From Aquimarina sp. U1-2 (lineage in GTDB: Bacteria > Bacteroidota > Bacteroidia > Flavobacteriales > Flavobacteriaceae): a stretch of 64,000 bases of DNA. A program made the translations under genes and the position numbers. The DNA is taken from contig NZ_JAGKIK010000007.1 of the NCBI RefSeq assembly GCF_017897595.1, positions 124,001-188,000 on the forward strand, given 5' to 3'. The notes beneath the pieces are model-generated. The model was not told where the DNA came from. It did no database searches and worked only from the letters and a program-made list of their open reading frames with translations. Positions 1 through 7,909 of this stretch are shown one piece after another (positions within the stretch are counted from its first letter, which is position 1; each line of letters begins with the position of its first letter).

Positions 1-2691
1 AACAAATTAATTGTGATCACAGGATTATCGGGATCTGGAAAATCCAGTTTGGCATTTGATACCCTGTATGCCGAGGGACAACGAAGATATGTTGAGAGTC
101 TGTCTTCATATGCCAGACAGTTTTTGGGTCGACTTAACAAACCTAAGGTTGACTTTATTAAAGGTATAGCACCTGCGATAGCAATAGAACAAAAGGTGAA
201 TTCTACCAATCCCAGATCGACTGTGGGTACAACGACAGAAATCTATGACTATTTGAAGCTTCTTTTTGCCAGGATTGGAAAAACATACTCTCCAATTTCT
301 GGAAATCAAGTTAAAAAAGATAGGGTAACTGATGTGATCGAGTACATAAAATCTTTTGAAGAGGGAGAAAAACTACTGTTACTCTCACCAATTTTCGTTG
401 AAAAGGGTCGTACGATTGAAGGAAAATTACAAGTATTACAACAACAGGGTTTTGCCCGTATCAAAGTAAACGATACGATCTTAAGGATCGAAGAAGCTGT
501 TATAAAGAAGACAGATACCCCGTACCTGGTTATAGATCGTATCATTAAAAGAGATGACGAAGATTTTTATAATCGTTTGGCCGATGCTGCCGATGCTGCT
601 TTTTTCGAGGGCAAAGGAACCTGTTTCATAGAAACGCTAAAGACGGGTAAGCAACGTCAGTTTAGTAATAAATTCGAGCTAGACGGCATAACGTTTTTAG
701 AACCGAATGTACATCTCTTCAGTTTTAATAATCCTTATGGAGCTTGTCCCGTATGCGAAGGTTACGGTGATGTTATTGGTATTGACGCAGACCTGGTGAT
801 TCCTAACACGGCTTTAAGTATTTATGAAGGCGCAGTTTTTCCCTGGAAAGGCGATAGTATGGGATGGTACAAAGACCAACTCGTGAATAATGCCTACAAA
901 TTTGATTTCCCTATCCATAAACCGTATTTTGAACTTTCAGAGGAACAAAAAGAACTGTTATGGGCAGGAAATGGTTTTTTCACCGGAATTGACAGTTTTT
1001 TTAAAGAATTAGAATCCAAAGCCTATAAAATTCAGAACCGGGTAATGCTTTCTCGATATCGCGGTAAAACTAAATGTACCAGCTGTAAAGGAAAACGATT
1101 GCGAAAAGAAGCGAACTATGTAAAAATCAACGAGGCTACACTTACAGATCTGGTTGAGAAACCGCTTAATGATTTAGCTGAATTTTTTAAGAACCTCAAA
1201 CTTTCTGAATACGATGCAAAAATCGCAAAAAGATTGTTAAAAGAAATTACCAGTAGACTGCAATTTTTACAAAATGTGGGATTGGACTATTTAACGCTCA
1301 ATCGTAAATCAAATACGTTGTCTGGTGGAGAATCACAACGAATAAACCTAGCAACTTCACTAGGAAGTAGCTTGGTAGGTTCTATGTATATTTTGGATGA
1401 GCCTAGCATAGGACTGCATCCAAAGGATACAGAAAAACTAATAAAAGTACTAGAATCCTTACGCGATTTGGGGAATACAGTCATTGTCGTAGAACATGAT
1501 GAAGATATTATGAAAGCTGCCGATGAAATTATCGATATAGGCCCCGAAGCTGGGACACTAGGCGGGCATGTAGTTGCCACAGGAACTTACGAAGAAATAT
1601 TAAAAGCTGAATCGCTTACCGCAAAATATCTTAATGGTGAGCTGGCCATAAAAATTCCAGAAATTAGAAGAACTTCATCCTATTATCTCAACATTATAGG
1701 TGCTCGCGAAAATAACCTGAACAATATTGATGTTAAGATTCCTCTAGGAGTTTTCACGGCTATAACTGGTGTTTCGGGTAGTGGAAAAAGTACATTGGTC
1801 AAAAAAATCATATATCCGTCAGTAGTTAAAAAACTGGGAGGATACGGCGAAAAAGCAGGACAATTTACTGAACTTAAAGGAAAGTACAGCAATATAAAGC
1901 ACGTTGAATTTGTAGATCAAAACCCCATTGGAAGATCTTCGCGATCTAATCCCGTAACGTATATTAAGGCGTACGACGATATACGAAGTCTTTTTGCTAA
2001 TCAAAAACTTTCAAGTATTCGCAACTATAAATCGAAGCATTTTTCATTTAATGTAGATGGTGGTCGCTGCGAAACTTGCAAAGGTGAAGGAGAAGTTACC
2101 ATAGAGATGCAATTTATGGCAGATGTACATCTAGAATGTGAAACCTGTGGTGGCAAACGTTTTAAGAAAGATGTACTTGAGGTTACATTTCATGATAAGA
2201 ATATTCATGACATACTAACCATGACAATTGATAATGCTATTGATTTCTTTACCTTACATCATCAAACTAAGATTAGAAAAAAATTACAACCCTTACAGGA
2301 TGTTGGTTTGGGATATGTACAGCTAGGACAAAGCTCTTCTACCCTTTCTGGTGGCGAGGCACAACGAATAAAGCTTGCTTCTTTCTTGGTAAAGGGAAAT
2401 ACAAAAGACAAAGCACTATTTATTTTTGATGAGCCTACTACCGGACTTCATTTTCATGATATACAAAAACTGTTGACATCTTTTAATGAACTTATTGATA
2501 AAGGGCACTCTATTGTAGTTATCGAACATAACTTAGATTTAATCAAATGTGCAGATCACGTTATAGATCTTGGTCCAGAAGGTGGCAAACAAGGAGGAAA
2601 TATTGTTGCTGAAGGCACTCCGGAAGAAGTTGCAAACCATAAAAATTCGTATACCGGGAACTATTTGAAAGAAAAAATAACCACGAAATAA
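1..2691 (+). CDS. uvrA: UvrA, excinuclease ABC subunit A (5' end outside window)
   Basis: This is the damage-recognition ATPase of nucleotide excision repair. It works as a dimer that loads UvrB onto damaged DNA in the cytoplasm. The frame is open from base 1, so the true start lies upstream and about 40-50 residues are missing compared with the usual ~940. Visible in order are Walker A GLSGSGKS (codons 8-15), the zinc pairs CPVC (about 249) and CTSC (about 358), signature LSGGESQR, Walker B ILDEPSIGLH, a second Walker A GVSGSGKST (about 590), the zinc module CETC...CETCGG (about 700-735), signature LSGGEAQR and FDEPTTGLH. Both ATPase modules and the zinc modules look intact. The GTG at base 13 lies inside the first P-loop and cannot be the start. 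Confidence 0.97.
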   Translation, partial: NKLIVITGLSGSGKSSLAFDTLYAEGQRRYVESLSSYARQFLGRLNKPKVDFIKGIAPAIAIEQKVNSTNPRSTVGTTTEIYDYLKLLFARIGKTYSPISGNQVKKDRVTDVIEYIKSFEEGEKLLLLSPIFVEKGRTIEGKLQVLQQQGFARIKVNDTILRIEEAVIKKTDTPYLVIDRIIKRDDEDFYNRLADAADAAFFEGKGTCFIETLKTGKQRQFSNKFELDGITFLEPNVHLFSFNNPYGACPVCEGYGDVIGIDADLVIPNTALSIYEGAVFPWKGDSMGWYKDQLVNNAYKFDFPIHKPYFELSEEQKELLWAGNGFFTGIDSFFKELESKAYKIQNRVMLSRYRGKTKCTSCKGKRLRKEANYVKINEATLTDLVEKPLNDLAEFFKNLKLSEYDAKIAKRLLKEITSRLQFLQNVGLDYLTLNRKSNTLSGGESQRINLATSLGSSLVGSMYILDEPSIGLHPKDTEKLIKVLESLRDLGNTVIVVEHDEDIMKAADEIIDIGPEAGTLGGHVVATGTYEEILKAESLTAKYLNGELAIKIPEIRRTSSYYLNIIGARENNLNNIDVKIPLGVFTAITGVSGSGKSTLVKKIIYPSVVKKLGGYGEKAGQFTELKGKYSNIKHVEFVDQNPIGRSSRSNPVTYIKAYDDIRSLFANQKLSSIRNYKSKHFSFNVDGGRCETCKGEGEVTIEMQFMADVHLECETCGGKRFKKDVLEVTFHDKNIHDILTMTIDNAIDFFTLHHQTKIRKKLQPLQDVGLGYVQLGQSSSTLSGGEAQRIKLASFLVKGNTKDKALFIFDEPTTGLHFHDIQKLLTSFNELIDKGHSIVVIEHNLDLIKCADHVIDLGPEGGKQGGNIVAEGTPEEVANHKNSYTGNYLKEKITTK

Positions 2692-2766
2692 GTATAATGG
2701 AACTATGAGTAAAATTCAAAAATTACTCGAAACTTGTTTCTCAAATATGTTATAGAATAATTTAAT

Positions 2767-2792
2767 ATTGGGGTTGCTATAACAACCCCAAT
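2767..2792. terminator. Hairpin between uvrA and a convergent small gene
   Basis: A perfect 10-bp inverted repeat (ATTGGGGTTG / CAACCCCAAT) has a 6-nt loop. It lies 75 bp after uvrA and 13 bp after the stop of the minus-strand peptide gene, so it could end both transcripts. The flanks are AT-rich but there is no clean run of T, so rho-independent function is inferred only. Confidence 0.5.
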
Positions 2793-2805
2793 TCGTTTAT
2801 GATAT

Positions 2806-2985
2806 TTATTCACAAAAATTGGAATAAAACCATTCAGTTGCATCATAATCATCTGCTCCTAGAATTCTTTCCATACGAGATCCGTATTCCCAAGCATCAT
2901 CCGCACAAGATCCTGCTTTTACAGCAAATTTGTCTTTTCTTTTTAATACGGTCACACCTTCAATTTTTAAAACACTTTTTAACAT
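2806..2985 (-). CDS. 59-aa precursor-like small peptide
   Basis: This complete minus-strand reading frame begins with ATG at 2983-2985 and ends with TAA at 2806-2808. The protein begins MLKSVLKIEGVTVLKRKDKF, continues AVKAGSC, and ends in an acidic, aromatic segment (...DDYDATEWFYSNFCE). It has cysteines at residues 27 and 58. The N-terminus resembles the short leaders of Bacteroidota bacteriocin/natural-product precursor peptides. Residues 13-26 match the leader of the six-cysteine peptide at 41425-41619 (VL-x-[RK]-K-[DE]-[KQ]-x-A-[VI]-[KR]-A-x-S). A hairpin follows the stop. No modifying enzyme or transporter is adjacent. The coding call rests on composition and this similarity; its function is unknown. 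Confidence 0.6.
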   Translation of the reverse strand: MLKSVLKIEGVTVLKRKDKFAVKAGSCADDAWEYGSRMERILGADDYDATEWFYSNFCE

Positions 2986-3254
2986 AATTTAAAAATAAAT
3001 AAATTCTCCTTACTCTTTAAAGGATTTTCAGGTTCCTCCTTACTTATAATATACATGTATACTTTAATAAAACGAGCAAATCTATATCGATAGTAGTTTA
3101 ATGGATTCAAATTAAACGAATAACGTAATTGAGATGGTTCAACTTCATTCTCAAATATGCATCTCAAAAAATTTTGAAATTTACGTATTGATCTTCTTGA
3201 GTACATAACTCGAAATTGAGATAAATAGTACAAATCATGAATGCTATGTTTCAT
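2979..3254 (-). CDS. Possible 91-aa hypothetical protein
   Basis: An open frame lies directly upstream of the small precursor-like gene and overlaps its start by 7 bases on the same strand. The product is rich in Tyr, Arg, Phe and Ser and has no motif I recognise, no signal peptide and no clear membrane segment. The region 2986-3449 is very AT-rich, so a chance frame is quite possible. If real, the overlap would suggest co-expression with the peptide gene. Confidence 0.22.
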   Translation of the reverse strand: MKHSIHDLYYLSQFRVMYSRRSIRKFQNFLRCIFENEVEPSQLRYSFNLNPLNYYRYRFARFIKVYMYIISKEEPENPLKSKENLFIFKLC

Positions 3255-3449
3255 AAAGTAGAAATCTATTCAAATTTAGGTACATTAATTTTAGATTAAG
3301 CGTTGTAGTAGACTATTTTCGGGCAACCTTGCGGGGATAACAAATTCATAGTTAATTGATTTTCAATTTTTTAAATTTATGGCACGCTGCTTGATATTGA
3401 TAAAGAGAACATCAGAAACATGTTTTATGTTTCTTCTAAATCACGTATT

Positions 3450-4820
3450 ATGAAAAATGTTGTTTTACTTGTTACAGGCTTATTATTAGCAACTTTTATC
3501 ACAAGTGCATCTACCCTAAATGCAGAAAACTCTACTCGTTATTTTAATAACGGAAGGTCCTTTATTTTTACTGAAGGAGGTATTGATTTTTCAGTATTTG
3601 CAGATGGGCAGTTTGACTTTTATCTTAATGGTAGAAGAAATGGTGTACACATAGGAGTTAATGCTCCTGGGGTAAACATCAGTTTTAATTCAGGATATAA
3701 TTATGATCCTTTTGTTCAGTATGATGATTATGGAGCTGTTGTACAAATAGAAAATGTTCCTATTTTTTATGATCATTTTGGAAGAATTATACAAGCAGGT
3801 GATGTTTTTATTAGTTATAATCGATGGGGTCGAGTAGCTAGAGTTGGTGGATTATATGTTCACTATAACAATTACGGACACTTTATTAATTATACTGGTT
3901 TTATCAATCCTGTTAATAGATATTATGTATATAGACCTTTTCATACCTATTTTACAGTACCAGTGGTAAGCAGATGTATTGTATATAATAGACCATATCG
4001 TCGATTCTATAATCCATATAGATGCTCATATACTGTATTTAGAAATAATTATTACAATGGATATTATCAGCGCCCCTATAGAAGTAGGCATTATTTTAGA
4101 CCCAATCAAAGAGTAACTAATTTTAATAGAGGGTACAGAGTTTCTAACGCAAGAGCTTTACACTATAGAACCAGAGATCATAGAACACAAATGTATAAAA
4201 GAAATGATCGTAACTATGCTACCATGACTCGAAGTAGGTCATCTTCAAATATGTACGGAGCCAGAAGTACTTCAAGAAGCAGATCTAATGGTGCTTATAA
4301 GAGCAATGGTACTCGAAATAATACGGTAAGCACTACTAGAAGCGTAACGAGATCACGTTCGGCAACGCCAACTACAAGAACAAGAACGACTAGTAGAACT
4401 GTTCAGTCTAAAGGAAGAGTACAAAACAGTAGCAGAAGTACCTCAACAAGACAAAAAGCACCTAGTTCACAACGCTCTGGCAATAGAGTAACCAGTAGAT
4501 CTAAGAGTCCTAGTAGTATAAACTACAGCAGAAATTCAAGTACTACGAGACCAAAGCAAAGAACGCAAAGTTCGCAAAGAAGCAGAAATACTGTAGCTAA
4601 TAGATCATCTAATAGTGTGAAACCTAAAAGTACCAGTAGAACCCGTTCTGGAAACGTAACGAAACGTTCGAGCACGAATCGATATAGCACAAATAAAGCA
4701 AGAACTTCTTCAAGAGCAACTGTGAGTAAACAAAGAGGTAGTTCTTCTAGAGGGTATTCAAGCTCAACTAGTACAAGATCGAGTAATAATCGTGCACGCA
4801 GCGCAAGAAGCAGAAGTTAA
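3450..4820 (+). CDS. Secreted Arg/Ser-rich low-complexity protein
   Basis: The start is placed at ATG 3450 because the protein then opens with a standard signal peptide (MKNVVLLVTGLLLATFITSA). The frame also extends ten codons upstream to an ATG at 3420 that would bury it. About residues 30-150 hold a compact domain with repeated YxNxYG/YDxxG-type segments. About 150-220 are rich in Tyr, Arg and Pro. From about residue 250 to the end the protein is almost only Arg, Ser, Thr and Asn with a few Lys and Gly, so it is strongly basic and probably disordered. Related secreted proteins occur in flavobacteria without known function; nucleic acid or polysaccharide binding is only a guess. A strong terminator follows. 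Confidence 0.8.
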   Translation: MKNVVLLVTGLLLATFITSASTLNAENSTRYFNNGRSFIFTEGGIDFSVFADGQFDFYLNGRRNGVHIGVNAPGVNISFNSGYNYDPFVQYDDYGAVVQIENVPIFYDHFGRIIQAGDVFISYNRWGRVARVGGLYVHYNNYGHFINYTGFINPVNRYYVYRPFHTYFTVPVVSRCIVYNRPYRRFYNPYRCSYTVFRNNYYNGYYQRPYRSRHYFRPNQRVTNFNRGYRVSNARALHYRTRDHRTQMYKRNDRNYATMTRSRSSSNMYGARSTSRSRSNGAYKSNGTRNNTVSTTRSVTRSRSATPTTRTRTTSRTVQSKGRVQNSSRSTSTRQKAPSSQRSGNRVTSRSKSPSSINYSRNSSTTRPKQRTQSSQRSRNTVANRSSNSVKPKSTSRTRSGNVTKRSSTNRYSTNKARTSSRATVSKQRGSSSRGYSSSTSTRSSNNRARSARSRS

Positions 4821-4858
4821 TAACAATAGATAGAATTTATTTTTGGTTGGTTAGTTGG

Positions 4859-4906
4859 AAAATCCCCTTGAGAAGATGTTTAGACACCTCGGGGGATTTT
4901 CTTTAT
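4859..4906 (+). terminator. Rho-independent terminator after the Arg/Ser-rich gene
   Basis: The stem AAAATCCCC / GGGGATTTT, extended by GAG/CTC nearer the loop, is followed by CTTTAT. It lies about 40 bp after the stop at 4820. Confidence 0.75.
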
Positions 4907-4938
4907 CATAGTATACATTACAATTAAAAAGTCATATC

Positions 4939-4952
4939 TATAAAGCGGGTTG
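4939..4952. repeat. Solitary AACCCGCTTTAT repeat end
   Basis: The 12-mer ATAAAGCGGGTT is identical to the inverted end of the repeat element at 33136-33399. No partner arm is seen nearby. It may be a decayed element or chance; the match is short. Confidence 0.3.
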
Positions 4953-5041
4953 GATAGTATTCTTTTACTTTCGCCTGTCTTGTATAGCGGAGTCGAGGGC
5001 TGATTGTTGATTACGAATACCTTCCAGATTCCTACTTAAGT

Positions 5042-6499
5042 TTATTTACCGCTTAAGATCGATTTGGCTATAGTATTAATTTCGGGTGAGATTCTTAGAA
5101 AATATATTACCGCAATATAGAGACCAATAATAAGACCACTTTTTAAGGTGATACTTACTAGAGGATGAAAGCTAAAATTCCAAAAATAAAATCCGAAGGT
5201 GAAAACAAAAAGTAGAAGCACCACTAAAAGTGTTTTTTTGGAAAATGGATGTATACCAAATTTTGAATACACAATCCATAATTTTAGAACATTATAAAGA
5301 ATCACCGCAGCAAAAGTAGCTATAGCTGCTCCTGTAACACCATACCATTGAATGCAGAGAACATTTAAAACTACTGATAGAACCACCATTCCTACCCCTA
5401 TATACAACACGATACGATAGTACTCTGAATTGTAAAGGATAGCGTTGTTATTTCCGATAAGATTTTCAACTAATTTCGTAACTCCGATAAGAACAACAAC
5501 CCAAATAAATAATTCATACTCATCGGGAATTATCTCGAACAATGTCGTTACATTACACACCACGAGTACAAATAGCATCCCACTTAATATAAATAGGTTT
5601 ATTGAACTTTTTTTATACAGGTTTTTTAATTGATCAAATGATTTTTCATTAAGTAATTGAGCGGTTAGCGGATATGTTATTTGGTGCATCGCTCGCGAAG
5701 GGATGATGATCACACTTGCCATGTATGCGCATACACCATATTTGGCTACATTTTCTATGGGAAGAAACGCCTCGATCATTACTTTGTCTAAATCTAGTAA
5801 TATAGAAGCTACAGATCCTGCTATTACAATTAAAAAAGTGTACTTAAATACAGCTACATAATTATTGGGCAAGGATAGCTTTAGAACAAAACTATGCAAA
5901 CTGAATGCGTAGATTTTCATAATAAGGGTTCTTAAAACATACAGTATGACCAAACTGTATATGAATTGATTTACAGATAACACCTCATAATACAAAAGAA
6001 GCAATAGTATACTAATACCTGCTCTTAAAAACACTTCTTTCATAATATTCCCGAAAACGCTTTTGAGTTTTACTTTTGATAATGAAAAAAACACCTCAAA
6101 ATAAGTGACAGCAAATGCTAATACAAAAATTGTCCAAACATACGGAGCTTCAATTTCATTATCGGCACTAACTAGCGTTAAAATCGAAGTATAAAATAAG
6201 AGTCCGATCCCTCCTAGTAGTATTGAAAATAAAAAGGGTAACACCAACATTTGGGTTAAGAACTTATCTTGTTGATTTTTATCAGTATACGAAGAAAAAA
6301 ATTTAACCAGCGTATTATGAGTTCCAAACGCCATTAAGGGCCAAATCAAATTTGAAGCTGAAATCAAATACGTAACCAAACCATAATGCTGCTCATCCAT
6401 AAAATTGGTAAATAGGAATAACGTATTTACAGCACCTATTCCAAAACCTAAACACGTAATAATAACGTTTCGTATTGACTGATTTGCTACAATTCCCAT
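5042..6499 (-). CDS. Wzx-like polysaccharide/lipid-linked oligosaccharide flippase
   Basis: This multi-pass inner-membrane protein of about 485 residues has some 12-14 hydrophobic segments spread over its whole length. It resembles the polysaccharide biosynthesis (Wzx/RfbX, MOP superfamily) exporters that flip undecaprenyl-linked sugar units to the periplasm. The ATG at 6497-6499 is chosen because it gives the typical N-terminus MGIVANQSIRN; a TTG eight codons upstream is also in frame. It is the last gene of a same-strand block with a YfhO-type protein and a glycosyltransferase. That context supports a role in surface glycan or glycoprotein synthesis. The substrate cannot be read from the sequence. 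Confidence 0.85.
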   Translation of the reverse strand: MGIVANQSIRNVIITCLGFGIGAVNTLFLFTNFMDEQHYGLVTYLISASNLIWPLMAFGTHNTLVKFFSSYTDKNQQDKFLTQMLVLPFLFSILLGGIGLLFYTSILTLVSADNEIEAPYVWTIFVLAFAVTYFEVFFSLSKVKLKSVFGNIMKEVFLRAGISILLLLLYYEVLSVNQFIYSLVILYVLRTLIMKIYAFSLHSFVLKLSLPNNYVAVFKYTFLIVIAGSVASILLDLDKVMIEAFLPIENVAKYGVCAYMASVIIIPSRAMHQITYPLTAQLLNEKSFDQLKNLYKKSSINLFILSGMLFVLVVCNVTTLFEIIPDEYELFIWVVVLIGVTKLVENLIGNNNAILYNSEYYRIVLYIGVGMVVLSVVLNVLCIQWYGVTGAAIATFAAVILYNVLKLWIVYSKFGIHPFSKKTLLVVLLLFVFTFGFYFWNFSFHPLVSITLKSGLIIGLYIAVIYFLRISPEINTIAKSILSGK

Positions 6500-6620
6500 A
6501 ACAGAGACATTTGTTGAAGACAATTTTTCAATTTCAAGGTAAGCCTCAGGGTATCATATACTCTTTGGCGATACCAATCATATAATTTTTGATGACTTAA
6601 TTTGCTGGCTATCAAATAAC

Positions 6621-7901
6621 TCAAACACTCCTAATAATTTCACACATATGCTTAGTTAATGCTCTCCTACTAAACTTTTCTATTCCCTGAATTTCGGTGT
6701 GCAATCTTTCTTCCTGAAAATATGTAAAGTAATGTAGTATTTTGTCTTTTATACGAGTGTACTCTTGATATTCAAAAAAACAACCCGCATTTGTTTCTTT
6801 GATTAACCTGGCAATATCTGCATCTTTTGGCCCTAGGGCTAAGATAGGTCTTTTGGCTGCCATATATTCAAATAATTTCCCCGGAATTATACATTTCGTG
6901 GCAGCACTATCAATTTCGATGAGTAAAAGAACCTGAGAACTTCTTTGTATTTGTAGTGCTTCTCTATGCGAAACATAGCCTTTAAGGTCAAGAAAACTAT
7001 GTAATCCTGCTTCTTTGATCGAAGAAATTACATCATCACTTACCGCACCTACCAATTGTAATGTAAATGCGTTGGCAAAGGATTCATTTTCCTGTGTTAA
7101 TTCATTTAGTGCTTTCCATAAATTTTTAGGATCTCGACCAGAGAGCAGAGAACCAATATGAGATATGGTAAACTTTGAATCTAGTTGTTTTATTGGCACC
7201 CCTTCTTCGTCATATCCATTGGTCACAACGGTGATAGGACGATGAGTAAGCTCTAGAAATTCTTTTTTTGTGGTATAGCTAGTCACCACAATATGATCTG
7301 CTGAATACAGGACTTGCTTCTCTAAGTTTTTATGTTTTTGTGCTGACTTTTTAGTTAGTTTCAATTTATTGTGATACCCAATAGTTGTCCATGGATCTCT
7401 AAAATCGGTAATCCACTTGATATTCAACTCTTTTTTAAGGTGCATGCCGATTAAATGCACACTATGGGGCGGACCTGTTGTAATCACCAGATCTACAGGG
7501 TGCTGCAAAAGATACGTTTTCAAATACGTTACCGAGGGTTTGACCCAATATTTGCGAGCATCGGGTATAAAGAAATTACCTCGAATATATAATAAAAGTT
7601 TTTGAATCCAAGACTGTTTTGCCTTACCTGCAATAATGCCTTTACTGATCGTTCTAGTGTCTTTCTTTGAAAAAACTTCAGCAACCTTGTAAGGTTCAAA
7701 TATGGGTTGTTTAAGTACTGTTATTCCCTCCGGAATTTTATCTGTAAAGGAATCATCTTTTAAAGCATAAGTCGGGTTCTCTGGAACATATACGATGGGC
7801 TCTATACCAAATTCTCGAAAGTACTTTACAAAAGCCAACCACCGTTGTACCCCGGGACCACCTGCAGGAGGCCAATAGTATGTAATGATTAGCACTTTCA
7901 A
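6621..7901 (-). CDS. Family 4-type glycosyltransferase
   Basis: A GT-B fold glycosyltransferase of 426 residues, probably acting at the cytoplasmic face of the membrane. The N-terminus MKVLIITYYWPPAGGPGVQRW is the usual opening of this flavobacterial family. A Rossmann-like donor-binding half occupies about residues 225-400, with the GKLFEYMAAKRPILALG segment and its conserved Glu. The start codon is TTG (7899-7901), only 8 nt after the stop of the YfhO-type gene, and no in-frame ATG fits the family N-terminus. Translation may therefore depend on coupling to the upstream gene. The acceptor and donor sugars are unknown. Confidence 0.85.
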   Translation of the reverse strand: MKVLIITYYWPPAGGPGVQRWLAFVKYFREFGIEPIVYVPENPTYALKDDSFTDKIPEGITVLKQPIFEPYKVAEVFSKKDTRTISKGIIAGKAKQSWIQKLLLYIRGNFFIPDARKYWVKPSVTYLKTYLLQHPVDLVITTGPPHSVHLIGMHLKKELNIKWITDFRDPWTTIGYHNKLKLTKKSAQKHKNLEKQVLYSADHIVVTSYTTKKEFLELTHRPITVVTNGYDEEGVPIKQLDSKFTISHIGSLLSGRDPKNLWKALNELTQENESFANAFTLQLVGAVSDDVISSIKEAGLHSFLDLKGYVSHREALQIQRSSQVLLLIEIDSAATKCIIPGKLFEYMAAKRPILALGPKDADIARLIKETNAGCFFEYQEYTRIKDKILHYFTYFQEERLHTEIQGIEKFSRRALTKHMCEIIRSV

Positions 7902-7909
7902 AATAATGA

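Noticed and set aside
2799-2987. 62-codon plus-strand frame
   Set aside because: It lies antisense to the better-supported 59-aa peptide gene, has a hydrophobic composition from complementary codons and no family-like feature.
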